Below are positions 25,581 to 37,390 of a stretch of 64,000 nt of DNA, piece after piece; within the stretch, counting starts at the first letter, position 1; every line of letters starts with the position of its first letter. The DNA lies in NCBI GenBank assembly GCA_025024175.1, contig QCXZ01000053.1:3286001-3350000 (forward strand). Reading direction: 5' to 3'. The notes beneath the pieces are model-generated. The model did no database searches and was not told the DNA's origin. It worked only from the letters and a program-made list of their open reading frames with translations. The stretch comes from Rhyzopertha dominica (lineage: Eukaryota; Arthropoda; Insecta; Coleoptera; Bostrichidae). Made by a program: the position numbers and the translations under genes.

Positions 25581-26689
25581 GGGTATGCGCGCATGTGCAT
25601 AGCCTATAAAAGAAAACACTCTCATCTGCTAAAACCTGACCTAAAACCATGCGTTTCACTCCGCATTTTACGTTTGCTGGCTTTTTAATGAAAATTGAAG
25701 CAGTGACAGACTGAACCGTATAAAAATTACTCAAATTTCTAATGACCATGTATGGGTGTATTTTTGGTATAAGTTACAGGGCGCCAAATAAAAATAGTGC
25801 TTTAATGGAGAGCATATGTACATTCTTTCAAATATATTAAAGGAAAAAGAAAACATTGACAATATTCACTTAAAACAGCAACAGTTACAACAAAGGTTTG
25901 GAATGCTTGTGCAAATTTTATGAACTTATTATTGATTTTTTACTCTCCTTAAAGACAAAAGTGTTGACATAAAAAGATACGTGCGCACTATTCCTGAAAA
26001 AAAAACAAATGATTCTCAGATCGTTGTACCTAGAAACTTGTACAATGAAATAATCTTAATTCATTCAAACAACTTGGAAAGCTGTTGTGACAGAAAATAC
26101 TCTTAAATTTGAAACTAGTTTGGAGACAAGTGAAGATGAAGAAGGAATTGTGTTATGCAGAAGACAAAGATACCGAAAATTTGTCATTGATAAAGATAAA
26201 AATAATAGTGCTAGTATTATGCTTGAAAACTATTACAGTCTAGTCTGATGACCGCTGGTATCTGGGTTGGAAATTTAAATCGAAGAAGTGTAGTTCGGAA
26301 AATTACAGCAAGAAATAAATAAAAAATTCATTTTTTAAGTTCCAGTAATTTCACAAAGTTCGCAATCTTTTTGTCTGAAAAAGGGCAGATAAGCAAAATA
26401 TAAAAAATATAAGTTTTCTGAGAACCGAACTAGAGTATTTTTTAGATATACATCTTCGAAGACAAGGTTCTTTTGAACTATTGTAACATTCTTTTTCTTT
26501 ACATTTTTTTATTATGTTATGTACGTTTAGGATTTCTTTTTTTGGCATACTTAGACATATATTTTGTAAAAAACGCTTGTGTATTTCCTTTGTCTATGAT
26601 CTATTATTATTTTACATGTGTAAAAAGTAATTCTTGGTGTTCTCTGTCTAAATAAGTGTGGATTAACGTGAATAATTCTTAAATTAGGA

Positions 26690-26830
26690 GGTGTAATGGA
26701 TGTGGGTGGATATATATGGATATAGGTGGATGTGGATGGATGTTCAGGTTTGTCCATGAATGTATGTGGATGTGTTTGAGAAAATGGATGAGTTTGTACA
26801 ATTTTGGGTGGGTGATTTCCCCCTCGCAAC
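26690..26830. repeat. Degenerate GGATGT-rich low-complexity tract
   Basis: Imperfect iterations of GGATGTGGATGG and GTGGATATA. Frames of up to 92 residues over it are repeat artefacts, rich in His, Pro and Thr on one strand and Trp and Met on the other. Confidence 0.65.
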
Positions 26831-29800
26831 GAGATAAGACAAAAATAAGACGAAAAAATTTCGTAAGGGTTCCGAAAACTTTAAAGAAACCTACATTTTT
26901 ATGACAATTAAACCAAATATTCATATGGGAAGATTTTGTTATTGTTGTTTTATTTAATGCAGTTTTGTGTATTTATAATATTTAACCATTTAACTGCCTC
27001 AATAACGGGGCATCTTGTAGTTTTCAATGTGCAGAATTCAAGATCTTCCAACTTGAAAATAAACAACAAAAAAAAATTCGTTATTGTGTACCTGAATCAA
27101 TAGACTTCTCCACTTTGCAAAATTAGCTTAATGAATATGTGTACGTATGCATAAGCAACCAATTTTCTCTAATTATAAACACATCACCAACGCGTTAAAA
27201 AAACTTCCTCAATGTTGCCATCGGTTTAGACGTCAACTGACATGACACGTTTTGTTATCGACAATGGGTGTGAACAAGGGTAATACTTTAGTGATAATGT
27301 GCGGTTTCAGTTTACAGAAGCGTCTATTTATATATAATTCCCTTGTATTTAGTAGTTTCAAGGAAACCAGTTTGTAAACATTTACAATGGGTTTTAGCCT
27401 GCTATCGCGATTATTCTTCCAATAATTGCGGTTAGCCGACAAGGCGTGGTATTCTGTTTACAAATCCATTGTTGCGCAGTTAGTTGCTGTCATTCTAGTG
27501 TTTAAATTTAATAGATTCTTTCCTCGTCAATTACTATTCTCGTTCGAATTGGTGATTGATAGCTTGGAAAGTGCGGTACTGTTTTTATAATCCTTCTAGT
27601 ATCCTAATAAGCTTGATGTTTTTTTAGCAGCTTTATAGGCATTGTTACAAACTTTTGATCATTATTCTAAACGTGCCTAATTTTATGATACAGTACATAA
27701 AATGATTATACTAATCGTAGAAGGTACAAAAACTACTGAAGAAAAAACCATGTGTATAAGCGTCCGAACTTAATTATGTTAGCGCTTTTGAAGCGTTCCA
27801 TGAAGTAGTTGCATAGTAACCCAAAGATTTTTTTTAAATGAGCATCAAGAATATACTAATACACTGGGGTACTTCGCCAACGATAACTATAAGTCTCTCA
27901 CTTATTGCATTTAACTCTAGTAATTTGTACCTCAGTTATTTACTAGAATCATATGAAAAAATACAAAATACACAATACAGAGTAGCATAATAGCATGAAC
28001 TAATTATAATTTATAAGGTAATCAATTTTACAATGATCAATTAATCTGTGCCAGATTTTGATGCTCACTGTCTATCAGCGGACACAAATCATTTGTTAAA
28101 AATCACAAACAATTCAGAAATTTTTGGTACCAATTCAAATTTGTCAACGTGACAAACTTGAAAAGAAAACTACATTAATGTTGCATATTTTAATCTAAAG
28201 ATGATTTGACAAATCTAGTAAATCATTGGTGGGTGGGATAAAGAAAAAGACACCATTCTAACGTATCACGATATTGAGATAAAATCTCATCCACATCTAG
28301 TCTGAAATTGCCGAAGTACTTTGCAGAGTGATAAACTAAACTTCCTTTGGCCGGGGTGGGATTCCAAACCGTAATTAAAGATTAGTATCTAACTGATTAA
28401 TGACTGAGAAATCCTGTTCTAATGTATTAGTAGTTCCTTAAGACAGTATCCTATTCTATTACAAAAGATATCGTCAACAGTAGGTATTGATCTCTTTGGC
28501 ACCATGAACATTATTAGATCTTCAGAAGAAGAAAATTCTTTTACAAATCTTAAGAGGTCTTGTCTTGTTAGTAATGACTTAGAGCGATGCCATGCTGTAG
28601 AGGACGTAAAATTTCTTGAACATTTACTGCAATAATTTGCAATGGATATCACAAATTGACATGTTATTATCATCCCTATGTGTGTTATGTTGGCATTAAA
28701 ACCTCGAGCTCGGCTTACTTTGCTTACTTCCACAGCCTCTTGTAGTAATAGAATTTAGTTTTGGGGTCACAATAAAGTCACTTTTGCAATTATTAAAGAA
28801 CTTAACAATACTTTGTATCGAAAGAAGCAAACACGCAAGAATCTTAATAACTTTATAACTTGATATTGTATTTACACAGTGAGTCTGGTTGTATTTTGAA
28901 TGAAGTCAATTCTACCTCATCTCATAAATTTTCATCAATACCTACTAGGTACAACACGGAAATATATACAAAATCATTAGCTATATACTTAACTTTTCTT
29001 TCTATGGGGATCTCGTATATCTAAATAGGTACCAATTCGATTAAATGGAGCAAACATATACTGATTTTAAGATATTGCAAAAAAATACAAACAAATGTAT
29101 TTTTTATGTCATCAAATTTATAAAGTGCAATCATGAAATTCGACCTGAAGTTTTTTGTTGCTAAGGTAATGACATACATACCTTTACATTGATTTGTGTA
29201 AAAATAGAAAGAGGAAATATTCCTTTACTTAAATGAATAGTTATAGAAAGAAGAAACTATAATTTTAATAGTAAGTTCATGGCTAATTTCATTAGTAGCT
29301 GTAGTAGTGGTAAACAAAACACCTTTTAGCCAGCACACAGTCGTACTGGTATTACCTTAGCAACCATGAATTTTATATTTTAAAATTATATTTTATAAAC
29401 ACTATAACTTAAGAAATGGGTCGTGTTTTAAAAAAAAAGGTAATGTAATATGCTACAAGTGTCATATTTTGACATCTATTTACATAGATACAAGGAAAGA
29501 TGTTGGTTTCAACTAACTACAAGTTTTCAAAGAGTCCCATTTGATCAATGCGTAACTGCACCCTTGTTTCAATATCTCGACAGTTTTTACAACATCTGGA
29601 TTTACATCGTTGAAATCTGTCGCTGAAATTTTTTATTATTTTTAGAGAAAATTTTGTATATTACTTTTTTTGATGTATCCCTGGATTAAGGTTAGGGGAG
29701 CTAATAGCTGTCTTCTGCTCTTAAAATACAAGTTTGAAACACCTTTAAGCAATATATTTTTTATTTAAAGCGCAACTCGAAAAAATTCTAGCCAACGATC

Positions 29801-29850
29801 TGTTTCTTGTTTTACCCTTTGTACGACTGCGCATAAATTGGAAATTAAAT

Positions 29851-29869
29851 ACGTTATCTGTTGTTCCAG
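29851..29869 (+). other. 3' splice site of the zinc-finger gene
   Basis: The pyrimidine-rich stretch TCTGTTGTTCCAG ends with AG at 29868-29869 and is followed by the base that completes a split arginine codon. The intron is therefore after the second codon position. The break falls in the [13 protein letters not shown] region at the end of zinc finger 2, where the upstream sequence abruptly loses coding character. Confidence 0.85.
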
Positions 29870-30875
29870 GTACATCCACAGCAAAGAGAAACCCTTCAAA
29901 TGCGGAGAATGCGGCAAGGGCTTCTGCCAGTCCCGCACCCTCGCCGTGCACAAGATCCTCCACATGGAGGAATCCCCCCACAAGTGCCCAGTGTGCAGCC
30001 GCTCCTTCAACCAGCGTTCCAACCTAAAGACCCACCTGCTCACACACACCGACCACAAGCCGTACGAGTGCAACTCCTGCGGCAAGGTGTTCCGAAGGAA
30101 CTGCGATCTGCGGAGGCATGCTCTCACCCACGCCGTCGGGGACGTCCCTGCCGACGGCCTAGGGGACGGATACATCCCGGGAAGCGACAGCGAGCCCATG
30201 TCCCCCAGAGGAAGCGAGGAACACCTGCGAAGCTGCTCCTCGCCGAGGGGCGAACGCACCCAGTGCCACGAACCCTGCGGCTCGTACACGATGCGTCCGT
30301 CACAGGAGAGGCTGCGTCTGGATCTGGACGATGACGAGGAAGATGAGATCGAAGATCCAGAAATCGACCCCGGGCAGGAAGAGATGGTTCCCGAAAAGAC
30401 AGAAACGGACCCTCCCCCACCTTACCACCCCCAGCTCCAGATAAGGAAAGATCTGCACGCTTTGCCCCAACAATCAAAGCCCTCTACTATAACCAGCGCT
30501 GCCATGGAGCCTTCCTTCCTGGGAAGCTTCAGGAAACGAGCTCTCGACGCGGACCGTCCCCTCCCCGCTTCAGGAAGACCGACACCTCCGTTGAGTTTAC
30601 GCATGCATCCATCCAGTTCGCATCTACCGCCCCAGTTTGTGCCGCAGAGCGTGCTGATGCCTTCGTCAGGTTGTCTGAAGCCTCCGGACTTGCCACCTCC
30701 TCCTGGGGCGAGACTTCCACTGCCGGGACCTTCGAAGATAGGCCTGGACCAGGCCGGGCCCAGCGGGTTGGCCAGCGACTTGAGCATGAAGAAGGACAGT
30801 CTTCCTCCTCCTCGACCACCGCAGAATCCCCCGAAGAAGACTGGGTTCACGATAGAAGACATCATGAGGAGGTAG
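29870..30875 (+). CDS. bowl: Odd-skipped-family zinc-finger transcription factor (bowl/sob-like), terminal coding exon
   Basis: Nuclear C2H2 factor of the odd-skipped family. It acts in embryonic patterning, leg segmentation and gut development in insects. The exon encodes 334 residues after a split Arg codon. It begins with the end of finger 2 ([11 protein letters not shown]), then has three complete C2H2 fingers: CGECGKGF...H (about 11-31), [17 protein letters not shown]...H (about 39-59) and [17 protein letters not shown]...H (about 67-87). These read almost exactly like the family fingers 3-5. The tail has an acidic run ([14 protein letters not shown]), a PPPPY motif that could bind WW domains, proline-rich stretches and, at the very end, FTIEDIMRR, an eh1-like Groucho-recruiting motif. 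The true start and fingers 1-2 lie in earlier exons not found in this window. The DHKPYEC and HAVGDV details favour bowl or sob over odd itself. Codon GC is much higher than the surroundings. Confidence 0.88.
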
Positions 30876-31819
30876 TGAGAGCTGGTTTAATTAATAGTGA
30901 GGTGGACTGTGTGAATTTTGGACTGGTTTATAGATACAGTCATAGTGCCTTAGAGACTTTTGTATATTCACCTGCAAGTTTTAATTTATTTTGGGGTATT
31001 CGTGTATGTTGTGCTGTAAGGGAGTAGTATGGAACATCGTTGTTTTGATTCACTTATATAATATTAATTCGACGAAGTAAACGTAACTAATACAAGAATG
31101 CCAATTCCACTTTTACTATACGAGTACATATGTAGCTTGATGGTACATCCTTCTAGCTAGTTTTTTTTTAAATCAATATGAGGTGTTTCTACCTTGCATA
31201 ATTTGTTAGATCAACACGATCGCTATAAGCCGATTTATTGCAATAACCTTAGCAAAGGGGCTCAAAAAAGTTAGACTTCTTCAGCAGTGTTATTGGTTTG
31301 CTGTATCTGTTTTTCAATTATGGAAGCACGTAAATGAGGCGAGATTTTAAAGGAGTAATATTTTCACGACCTCTAATATCTATTTGTCAAGTTGAGCACA
31401 TATTTGAATGGTATTCCCATTTTAGTTTTGAATCAGATTTCAATATGAAATAGTCGAATTTACATTTTTAGTCAAACATAAAAATAGAATGATACGCAAG
31501 ACTGTGTCAAATGAATAGTAAAACGGTGTTCTATAAAATACCCACATACTTCTGAAGCAATCCTATACGTACTTTTTAATATGTACTTGAACTAAAGTAA
31601 GACTTGTTCTGTAGATTACACACATGAGATGTATAAAAACTGTTAAATTTTGCAAGATTTTGGCAACGCATGTACAAAAACTTATAGTGTATAAATGATT
31701 TGTATTAAAAAACTAGGCTATTACAAAGTATCTTTAATATTTATACATGCTTGTACTGTAGAAGACAGTGAACTGTGTGTGAACTGTACAACTAGTTGCA
31801 GTATTACTATCTGTCTGTA

Positions 31820-31845
31820 AATAAATGAGCATAGTATAGAATAAA
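31820..31845 (+). terminator. Proximal poly(A) signals
   Basis: AATAAA at 31820-31825 and again at 31840-31845, followed by a T/G-rich segment (TTTGTGTTGT). This is the canonical arrangement for cleavage and polyadenylation. Confidence 0.5.
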
Positions 31846-31970
31846 TTTGTGTTGTAAATTGAACAATATTAAAAGGATGGGACCCCGACTCGCAATTTTT
31901 AAGATCCTCAATAATAGTATTAGTGTGTATCTAACTGTAAGTTATTTAGTGGCTAATCTTATGGGTCGTT

Positions 31971-32049
31971 GACGAAAGAAGTTTTTTTGACTGTAAAACA
32001 GGTTCTACCACACACTTCTTTCGTTTTTGTATGNNCTACTTCTTTCGTC
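31971..32049. repeat. Inverted repeats in the 3' UTR
   Basis: GACGAAAGAAGT at 31971-31982 is complementary to ACTTCTTTCGTC at 32038-32049, and also to ACTTCTTTCGT at 32014-32024. Two alternative hairpins can form in the transcript. Two N bases lie between the second and third arms. Confidence 0.7.
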
Positions 32050-32317
32050 TACCACCATATATTGTTAGGTAAACGTACTACAAGTATTTACCAAAGTCCC
32101 ACAAAGGAGATTACTTAGAATGACTAAATTCAACATTCTTTGGTAAATTGGTCGATCTCAGAAATATTAGCTGGTTTAAAAGGTTTGTTTAACGTTGCTT
32201 GCAAAAATGCAGGTTTAATATGTTGTATGGTGGTTTTATAGTTTGTTTTAGTTACTCTGTAAGATTAGATATTGTATTGGACGATGACTTTGTGATCTAC
32301 GTGTTTTTGAGAAAGAC

Positions 32318-32337
32318 AATAAACTATTTTTAATAAA
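32318..32337 (+). terminator. Distal poly(A) signals
   Basis: AATAAA at 32318-32323 and 32332-32337, followed within a few bases by CTGTGTGTTTTC, a plausible GU-rich downstream element. This is the best candidate for the main transcript end. Confidence 0.5.
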
Positions 32338-32345
32338 ACTGTGTG

Positions 32346-34057
32346 TTTTCTTTACATAAAAATGCATGCAGCGTGTACCTTTTACAAAAACCATAACAAG
32401 AAGTTAGTAACGCCATTTCGAGCACGCATTCTGTCAAATAAGGAACAATTAAAACAACCTGGCTTCATAAAAAATCATATTTCAAATTTTACCACGTTTT
32501 TCAAGATTTTCTCCAAAGGTAGAAAATTTTATGTTTTTTTTTTCATCTGCTCTAGCAATCTATCAGAAACGAATTATAATTATGAAATTACTGACTGCCA
32601 ACAAAATGTTGCATAAGACACTTTCATCTAGTAGTCAACTCTTTTAAACATGGATAAATAAGATATAAGATGACATGACAATGACATCTGCAAGTCAAAA
32701 CGGCCTGTATGTAGATTTTACTTGTGGAATTTGTTGGTGAACCAAAATAAAATAGCGGTCAAAGCTTGAAAATAATGTATAGTTTGCTATAGCAATGAAT
32801 CATATGTTTTGTCAAATTGAACTTTGATTTTCATCTGTGAAGATGAAAACTTGTAATTTAAAATAAAGCGCAACAACATGTTCTTTTTTTGTGTTTGTGA
32901 AATTCTTGATGAAATAAACGTTTTCTGAAATGTTGATGAAATTAGACAAACGAAAATTTCATGTTACTGCTGAGCATACGCATATCATGTTTGCTTTACA
33001 TGAGAGACGTATTTTTTAATTAAAAAAGTTACACTAAAGGACAACGATATGCTTCGTGGTTTTTTATGTTGCCTAAAAGTAATAAAAAGAAGTAAATGGA
33101 ACTGCTTTTTGAAATAAAATGAAAAAATATGAATAATGTTTTTTTAATAATAATTATTTTTTAATACTAACAAGTCCACATGTAGGAATGATTGGTTGAT
33201 TAAAATAGTTTCTCATGCAGGTTTAAACAAAAAATTCATGCTAAATACTCTCTTCCGCTTTTATTCGAGCTGCCTCCATGAAGTAATAAATGGCAATCAT
33301 ATCAAAGAACTGTTTGAGAATCAATTTATTCAAGGAAGAACTATTACAGCAAAGATGACGGAAAATATAGATCAATTAAAATAAATATAAGTAACACCAA
33401 TAAGGAAATTCTTTAATGGCAAAAAAACGAACTTCAATTGCATGAAAAAGAGAAAGGATGAGTTAGAGTGCAGTATGAAATGGAGTTTGTTGACAAAGTT
33501 CATAATTTTCCTCCCTGCCATTGATATTTAAATTGTATTAAACTTGTGGCAGTGAGGTCAGCTAACTATGTAAGAAAACCTCATATGTTCTAGTTCGATT
33601 AGCATGTTGTTTTAATGACCTGTCACTGTGCTACTGAGTGAACGTTTATTGTCAAGTTTTTGATCATAGAAATCATACTACGAATACAAAGTGCTAAACA
33701 CTTTTCAAATATATAAGAACTGTATATTTGAGGATAGTTAACTTTTTGGGTGCTAAAGGCAGTAGTTGTCTTCGTTTCAAACACAAAAGAATCATTAATG
33801 GCTTCACCTTCCGTACAGGGATTAGTTTTAGAATAATAGTCATAACTGGCGATTTCTTATGCAAAGGCCAAAAGTAATTTTCAGCATAAGTTTTCCGTAA
33901 ACGTGCTGTGTGAAATGCCCAGTATTTATTTAATTAGCTCTTTTATTTTTGAAAATAGCCCCCCAGGAAATTAGTGCAAGGATTTCTATACATCAGTAGT
34001 CAATTGTACTATAAGCACCATGGGGTTCCTGCACATTTGCCTTTTCGGGACAAGCAA
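32346..34057. other. Non-coding AT-rich stretch
   Basis: Downstream of the zinc-finger gene. Short frames only, with no domain and no clear repeat. Confidence 0.45.
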
Positions 34058-34065
34058 CACTTGGA

Positions 34066-35390
34066 CAGTGATGGGCGTTTACGCGTAAATTATAATTGTC
34101 CACGTTACATGCGTAGAAAATGTAGATAAAGCACTTTGGCGTAGATTTTAAGTAGAAAATATAAAACGAGTATATTATGGCTAAAATGTATTAAGTACAT
34201 ACTAAAACAAAATGAAATTAGTTTGATTCTAATTTCCCTGTTTTGTTGGCTTCTCCATGTGTCAAATTTCTTAAAATTTTATAGTTTTTTTTTATCTAAT
34301 ACGTTAAACGGACATAGCCGTCGCTTTTTATTATATTAAAGTCTTCGCAAATAAGTAGAAATCGACTTCTTATGTTAAAAAAGTGTTTACTCTTCTTTCT
34401 TTGCCAAGCTTTCGATTTTTATTTCAAATCTTCGTCAGGGCTTCTATAAACGTTTACAATGGTACATAAGTATAACAACATGTAGTTGAACCGTACTGAA
34501 AATGCGGTTTATAATAAGGGCCCAACTAAAACATGCAAAATACGATCCATTAATGTATAATGTTAGTTGGAATTTGAAGTTTTGATTTTAGACAGATTAA
34601 TGACAAAATCTGAAAGTTGCAACATAGCTACCACATTTTTTATAAATAACTGCACTGTTTACTAAATATTTTTATTTTCTTAACTTATGATTTTAATATG
34701 TTTGAGACAATAAATAGGTGTAAATGTAAATATTATATTACACTTGCATATCATGTTTCAGTAAGTAGTCAATGTATACAAACGGCTTTTTTACTTCTTT
34801 GAAAGACAAAGCATATATTTACGACATCTTTCCTTCCACAACTATATTAAGTTGTTTTCGTAACACACTATCAAATGCGGTACCGCAGTTACAAGTTGAT
34901 TTTTTTAGAAAGAATTTTTTACTACAACACAACTAGTTGGTCATAGTTAGTTGCTTCTTTAGATCAATGTATCTAGTTCAGCAACAAGAACTGCCTGTGT
35001 ACCCTGTTGATGTGCTTTCAAAGAATTTGCGATAAAAGAACATGAGTACCTTATGAAATTTCTATTTACAGAGAAGAAAGAACATAAAATCACACTTTAT
35101 AGTCATTAAGGAGTACATTTGACCGACTGAGGGCTTCAAAGTGCTTTTCACAGCACCCTTGTCAAGTCTTCTGGCCCTAAGGTATGACCAAATATGTTAT
35201 TGCTGTTTAGACATTTACCACGTTTAGAGCAGTAGTGGTAGTAGACACCATTAAATAATTAAACATTTCTAAATTACTGATTATCTACACAATGCTATTT
35301 TCTACAGTAGGATTTCAAAGTAGAATATTACATAGTTTACGCGTAGACAATACCGTAATCTACATGACGTATTCTACGCGCCCATCACTG
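34066..35390 (+). mobile_element. Non-autonomous hAT-like element, copy 1
   Basis: The element is 1325 bp. Its termini are inverted: CAGTGATGGGCG at 34066 and the complement CGCCCATCACTG ending at 35390. It is flanked by a perfect 8-bp duplication, CACTTGGA (34058-34065 and 35391-35398). An 8-bp duplication and a CAGTG-type terminus are hallmarks of hAT transposons. Subterminal zones carry repeated GTAGA and ACGCGTA words on both sides, as hAT transposase-binding regions often do. No transposase frame is present, so movement would need an enzyme in trans. A Penelope-derived segment with a hammerhead-like motif lies inside. A shorter relative is at 48533-49489. Confidence 0.85.
34403..34441 (-). 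ncRNA. Hammerhead-ribozyme-like motif (Penelope-type), copy 3, inside hAT-like element
   Basis: Minus-strand order: GCC, CTGACGA, one A, helix GATTT/AAATC, GAAA, GCTT, GGC. The 4-base self-complementary AGCU follows GAA. Adjacent bases (TTTACAATGG, then TAACAACAT) match the terminal repeat of the Penelope-like element at 52.8 kb, which shows the motif entered the DNA transposon as part of a Penelope fragment. Confidence 0.55.
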
Positions 35391-35398
35391 CACTTGGA

Positions 35399-36609
35399 TA
35401 AAGGGTTACAGAGCGCTGCCCTGCAACATTTTCAGACCTCACACCATCAGAGTATTGTACAAAATGAAAGTAGACTTTTGTAGCTGTTCTATTGATCTAT
35501 ACTCACTCAGCATAAACAGTCCACAAAAAAAATGCTGGAGCTTTAGAGGACAAAAAGACTTGAAATTTTATAGCTTCTAGTTCGACTATATCGACATAAA
35601 ACAGGAAACCAAGTATCCCTCAAATTCACAAGATTAGCAGAGCGTCGCAAAAGCTTATAAGTATATATTAATGCCAACATTTGAATCTATTTATATCGGT
35701 TCTAACTAACCGAGAACCGACAATCAGATAACACGGCGTTAATTCAATTCAACTCGCGGAGTTCTCCGTTCCAAGGCGAATAAAACGATCGGAGGATTTT
35801 TAATCCCCAATAGTAATAATAATAAAAAGCATAAACCTGTTGCAAACGAGATTGTCAGGTCTCTAATGAAAAGTAATGGGACTCCTTGGAGTCCGTCTCT
35901 TTCTCGGCGGCCGCTCCCTCTCTGATCCTGATTGTAAATAACGGGCCTTCGTTAATAACGAAGAGTTGCCGGGCAACGTTAACAAAAGATCGTTCGTTTT
36001 GCTCGGACGGGTAATTTTTGCATAGTCGCAACTGCAGCAGCAGCGATGAATGTGTGGTGTATTTTAGTATGAATTAAAAACCCTGTTCTACTTTTTGATT
36101 TAAATTAGCGGGGCAAAACAGATTTTGATTAGAGTTTTTAGTTGGCTATGACTCCATCAAGAAGAATATTTCTTGTGCTTTTCAGAGATATAAACTTTCT
36201 ATATTTATCTTAATAAATAAAAAAGTTACGGCCACTTTTTCAAATTTGGTGAATATATTATGTAGGAGTAAGAAAAAATAGGCGGCCATGGAAGTAAAAA
36301 TTGCAAAAAAGTTGACGAATACATCTGTCAAATCTAAAGTTTGGGAATACATTATTTATTTAGAAATTTATGAAAGTATGCATGTCAGCAAATAAATACT
36401 GAAACAATGGCTAACGTCAGATTTGACAGAACTATTATATAGTCAGAATATTTTATGAGTGCGGATTCAATGTCCATCAATTTGTAGAAGTATATCTCGC
36501 CTTTTGCGGCGTTTTTCAGAAATAATGGTAATAGTAACAGTACTAATACATAGAATGATTACTGCTAAAGTAACTAAATAAAATGCAGGAAATACTAAAA
36601 ACAAGCAAC
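35399..36609. other. Non-coding stretch with GC-richer island at about 35690-36030
   Basis: No gene is seen. The 35690-36030 part is CpG-richer, with TTAATTCAATT and CGTTAATAACG homeodomain-type cores, and stands out sharply from its flanks. It is a fair candidate for an enhancer about 3.4 kb past the zinc-finger gene. This is composition-based only. Confidence 0.35.
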
Positions 36610-37390
36610 ACCCATCCTGTTACAAATAATTCCAGGTGACAGAAATTGTCTTTCCAATGTCCTTGCGCATCAAATACATACAATTGTATTAGACGAAACT
36701 TACAAAGATGCGAAAACAGTTTAGAAGTAACTGTAAAGGAACTACAGTTAAAATATGAAGAAACAGTACAACGAGAAGGATTCTGGGGAGGAGAAAAAAT
36801 AATAGTCGCTACAGCAGGTATAATAAATCGGAAAATCGCAGTTCATATGGAGGATGGCGACACCATAGAATTGTATCCTTCTACTGATAATAAAAAAGCG
36901 AAAGAATAAAATATATTATATGGAAAATAATGCCGACTAAGGAACCATTATGATAGAGCAGTAACTATATGGAAAAATCAGGCAGACACTGATGAAACAA
37001 AAGTAGGCAATGGAAATGGAAATACATATGACGACACACCAATGCAAGAACAAATAATGAAAGAGAAAGGGATCAACTAAGAAGTAGCACCGACACCACA
37101 CCCCGAGCTAGAAACAAATCAAGGAGTAAACAATTATGAAATCATACTAACAACTTGGAATATTCGTGTATGTATAAAAATAAAAAAAAACGCAACAACA
37201 TAGATTAAACACTCTCGAAATAGAAAAGAAATAGCACGTATACAAGAGATACGTATGACATTTTTAGTCCGCGGGAAGTACTGTAGATGGTGCCACATGC
37301 AACTATGAGTCAATCTATCCAAATATTTGAATACATCGGCTAAAAAAACTCCGAATACTAAACTCATGCAAATACTACATTTTTTCTAAA
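36610..37390 (+). pseudogene. Non-LTR retrotransposon remnant: OTU-like domain followed by endonuclease start
   Basis: From about 36635 a frame reads PGDRNCL, the catalytic-cysteine block of OTU-type peptidases (usually GDGNCLF). After a frameshift, an open frame to 36909 reads EGFWGGEKIIVATAGIINRK and IAVHMEDGD, the WGG block of OTU domains. After a stop and acid-rich filler, LTTWNIR at about 37148 and KEIARIQEIR at about 37225 match the opening of the apurinic-type endonuclease of non-LTR retrotransposons (TWNIRG ... IACIQE). Several stops interrupt it, and no reverse transcriptase follows. The order suggests one element with OTU upstream of endonuclease. The family is not identified. Two adjacent fragments is the alternative. 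Confidence 0.5.

Larger units (their letters stand above)
23791..29869. other. Non-coding stretch left of the zinc-finger exon (probable intron)
   Basis: AT-rich, with no supported gene. It ends at the acceptor of the zinc-finger exon, so at least its right part is intron of that gene. A GC-richer patch at 24360-24520 and two GGATGT-rich low-complexity tracts are listed separately. Frames near 24582 and 26080-26245 look mildly protein-like but have no recognisable domain. Confidence 0.5.
30876..32345 (+). other. Probable 3' UTR of the zinc-finger gene
   Basis: AT-rich sequence after the TAG stop with no coding frame. Poly(A) signals at 31820, 31840, 32318 and 32332 would give alternative UTRs of about 1.0 and 1.45 kb. 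The exact end needs transcript data. Confidence 0.6.

Noticed and set aside
26080..26245. Acidic frame SEDEEGIVLCRRQRYRKF, considered as a Harbinger nuclease N-terminus
   Set aside because: Too short and no nuclease domain follows.
26551..26924. Frames of 81-92 residues rich in His/Pro or Trp/Met
   Set aside because: Products of the GGATGT-type low-complexity tract.
29765..30289. 174-residue open frame on the minus strand across the zinc-finger exon
   Set aside because: It is antisense to clear C2H2 fingers and has no domain. Other frames at 30124-30865 are likewise shadows of the GC-rich exon.
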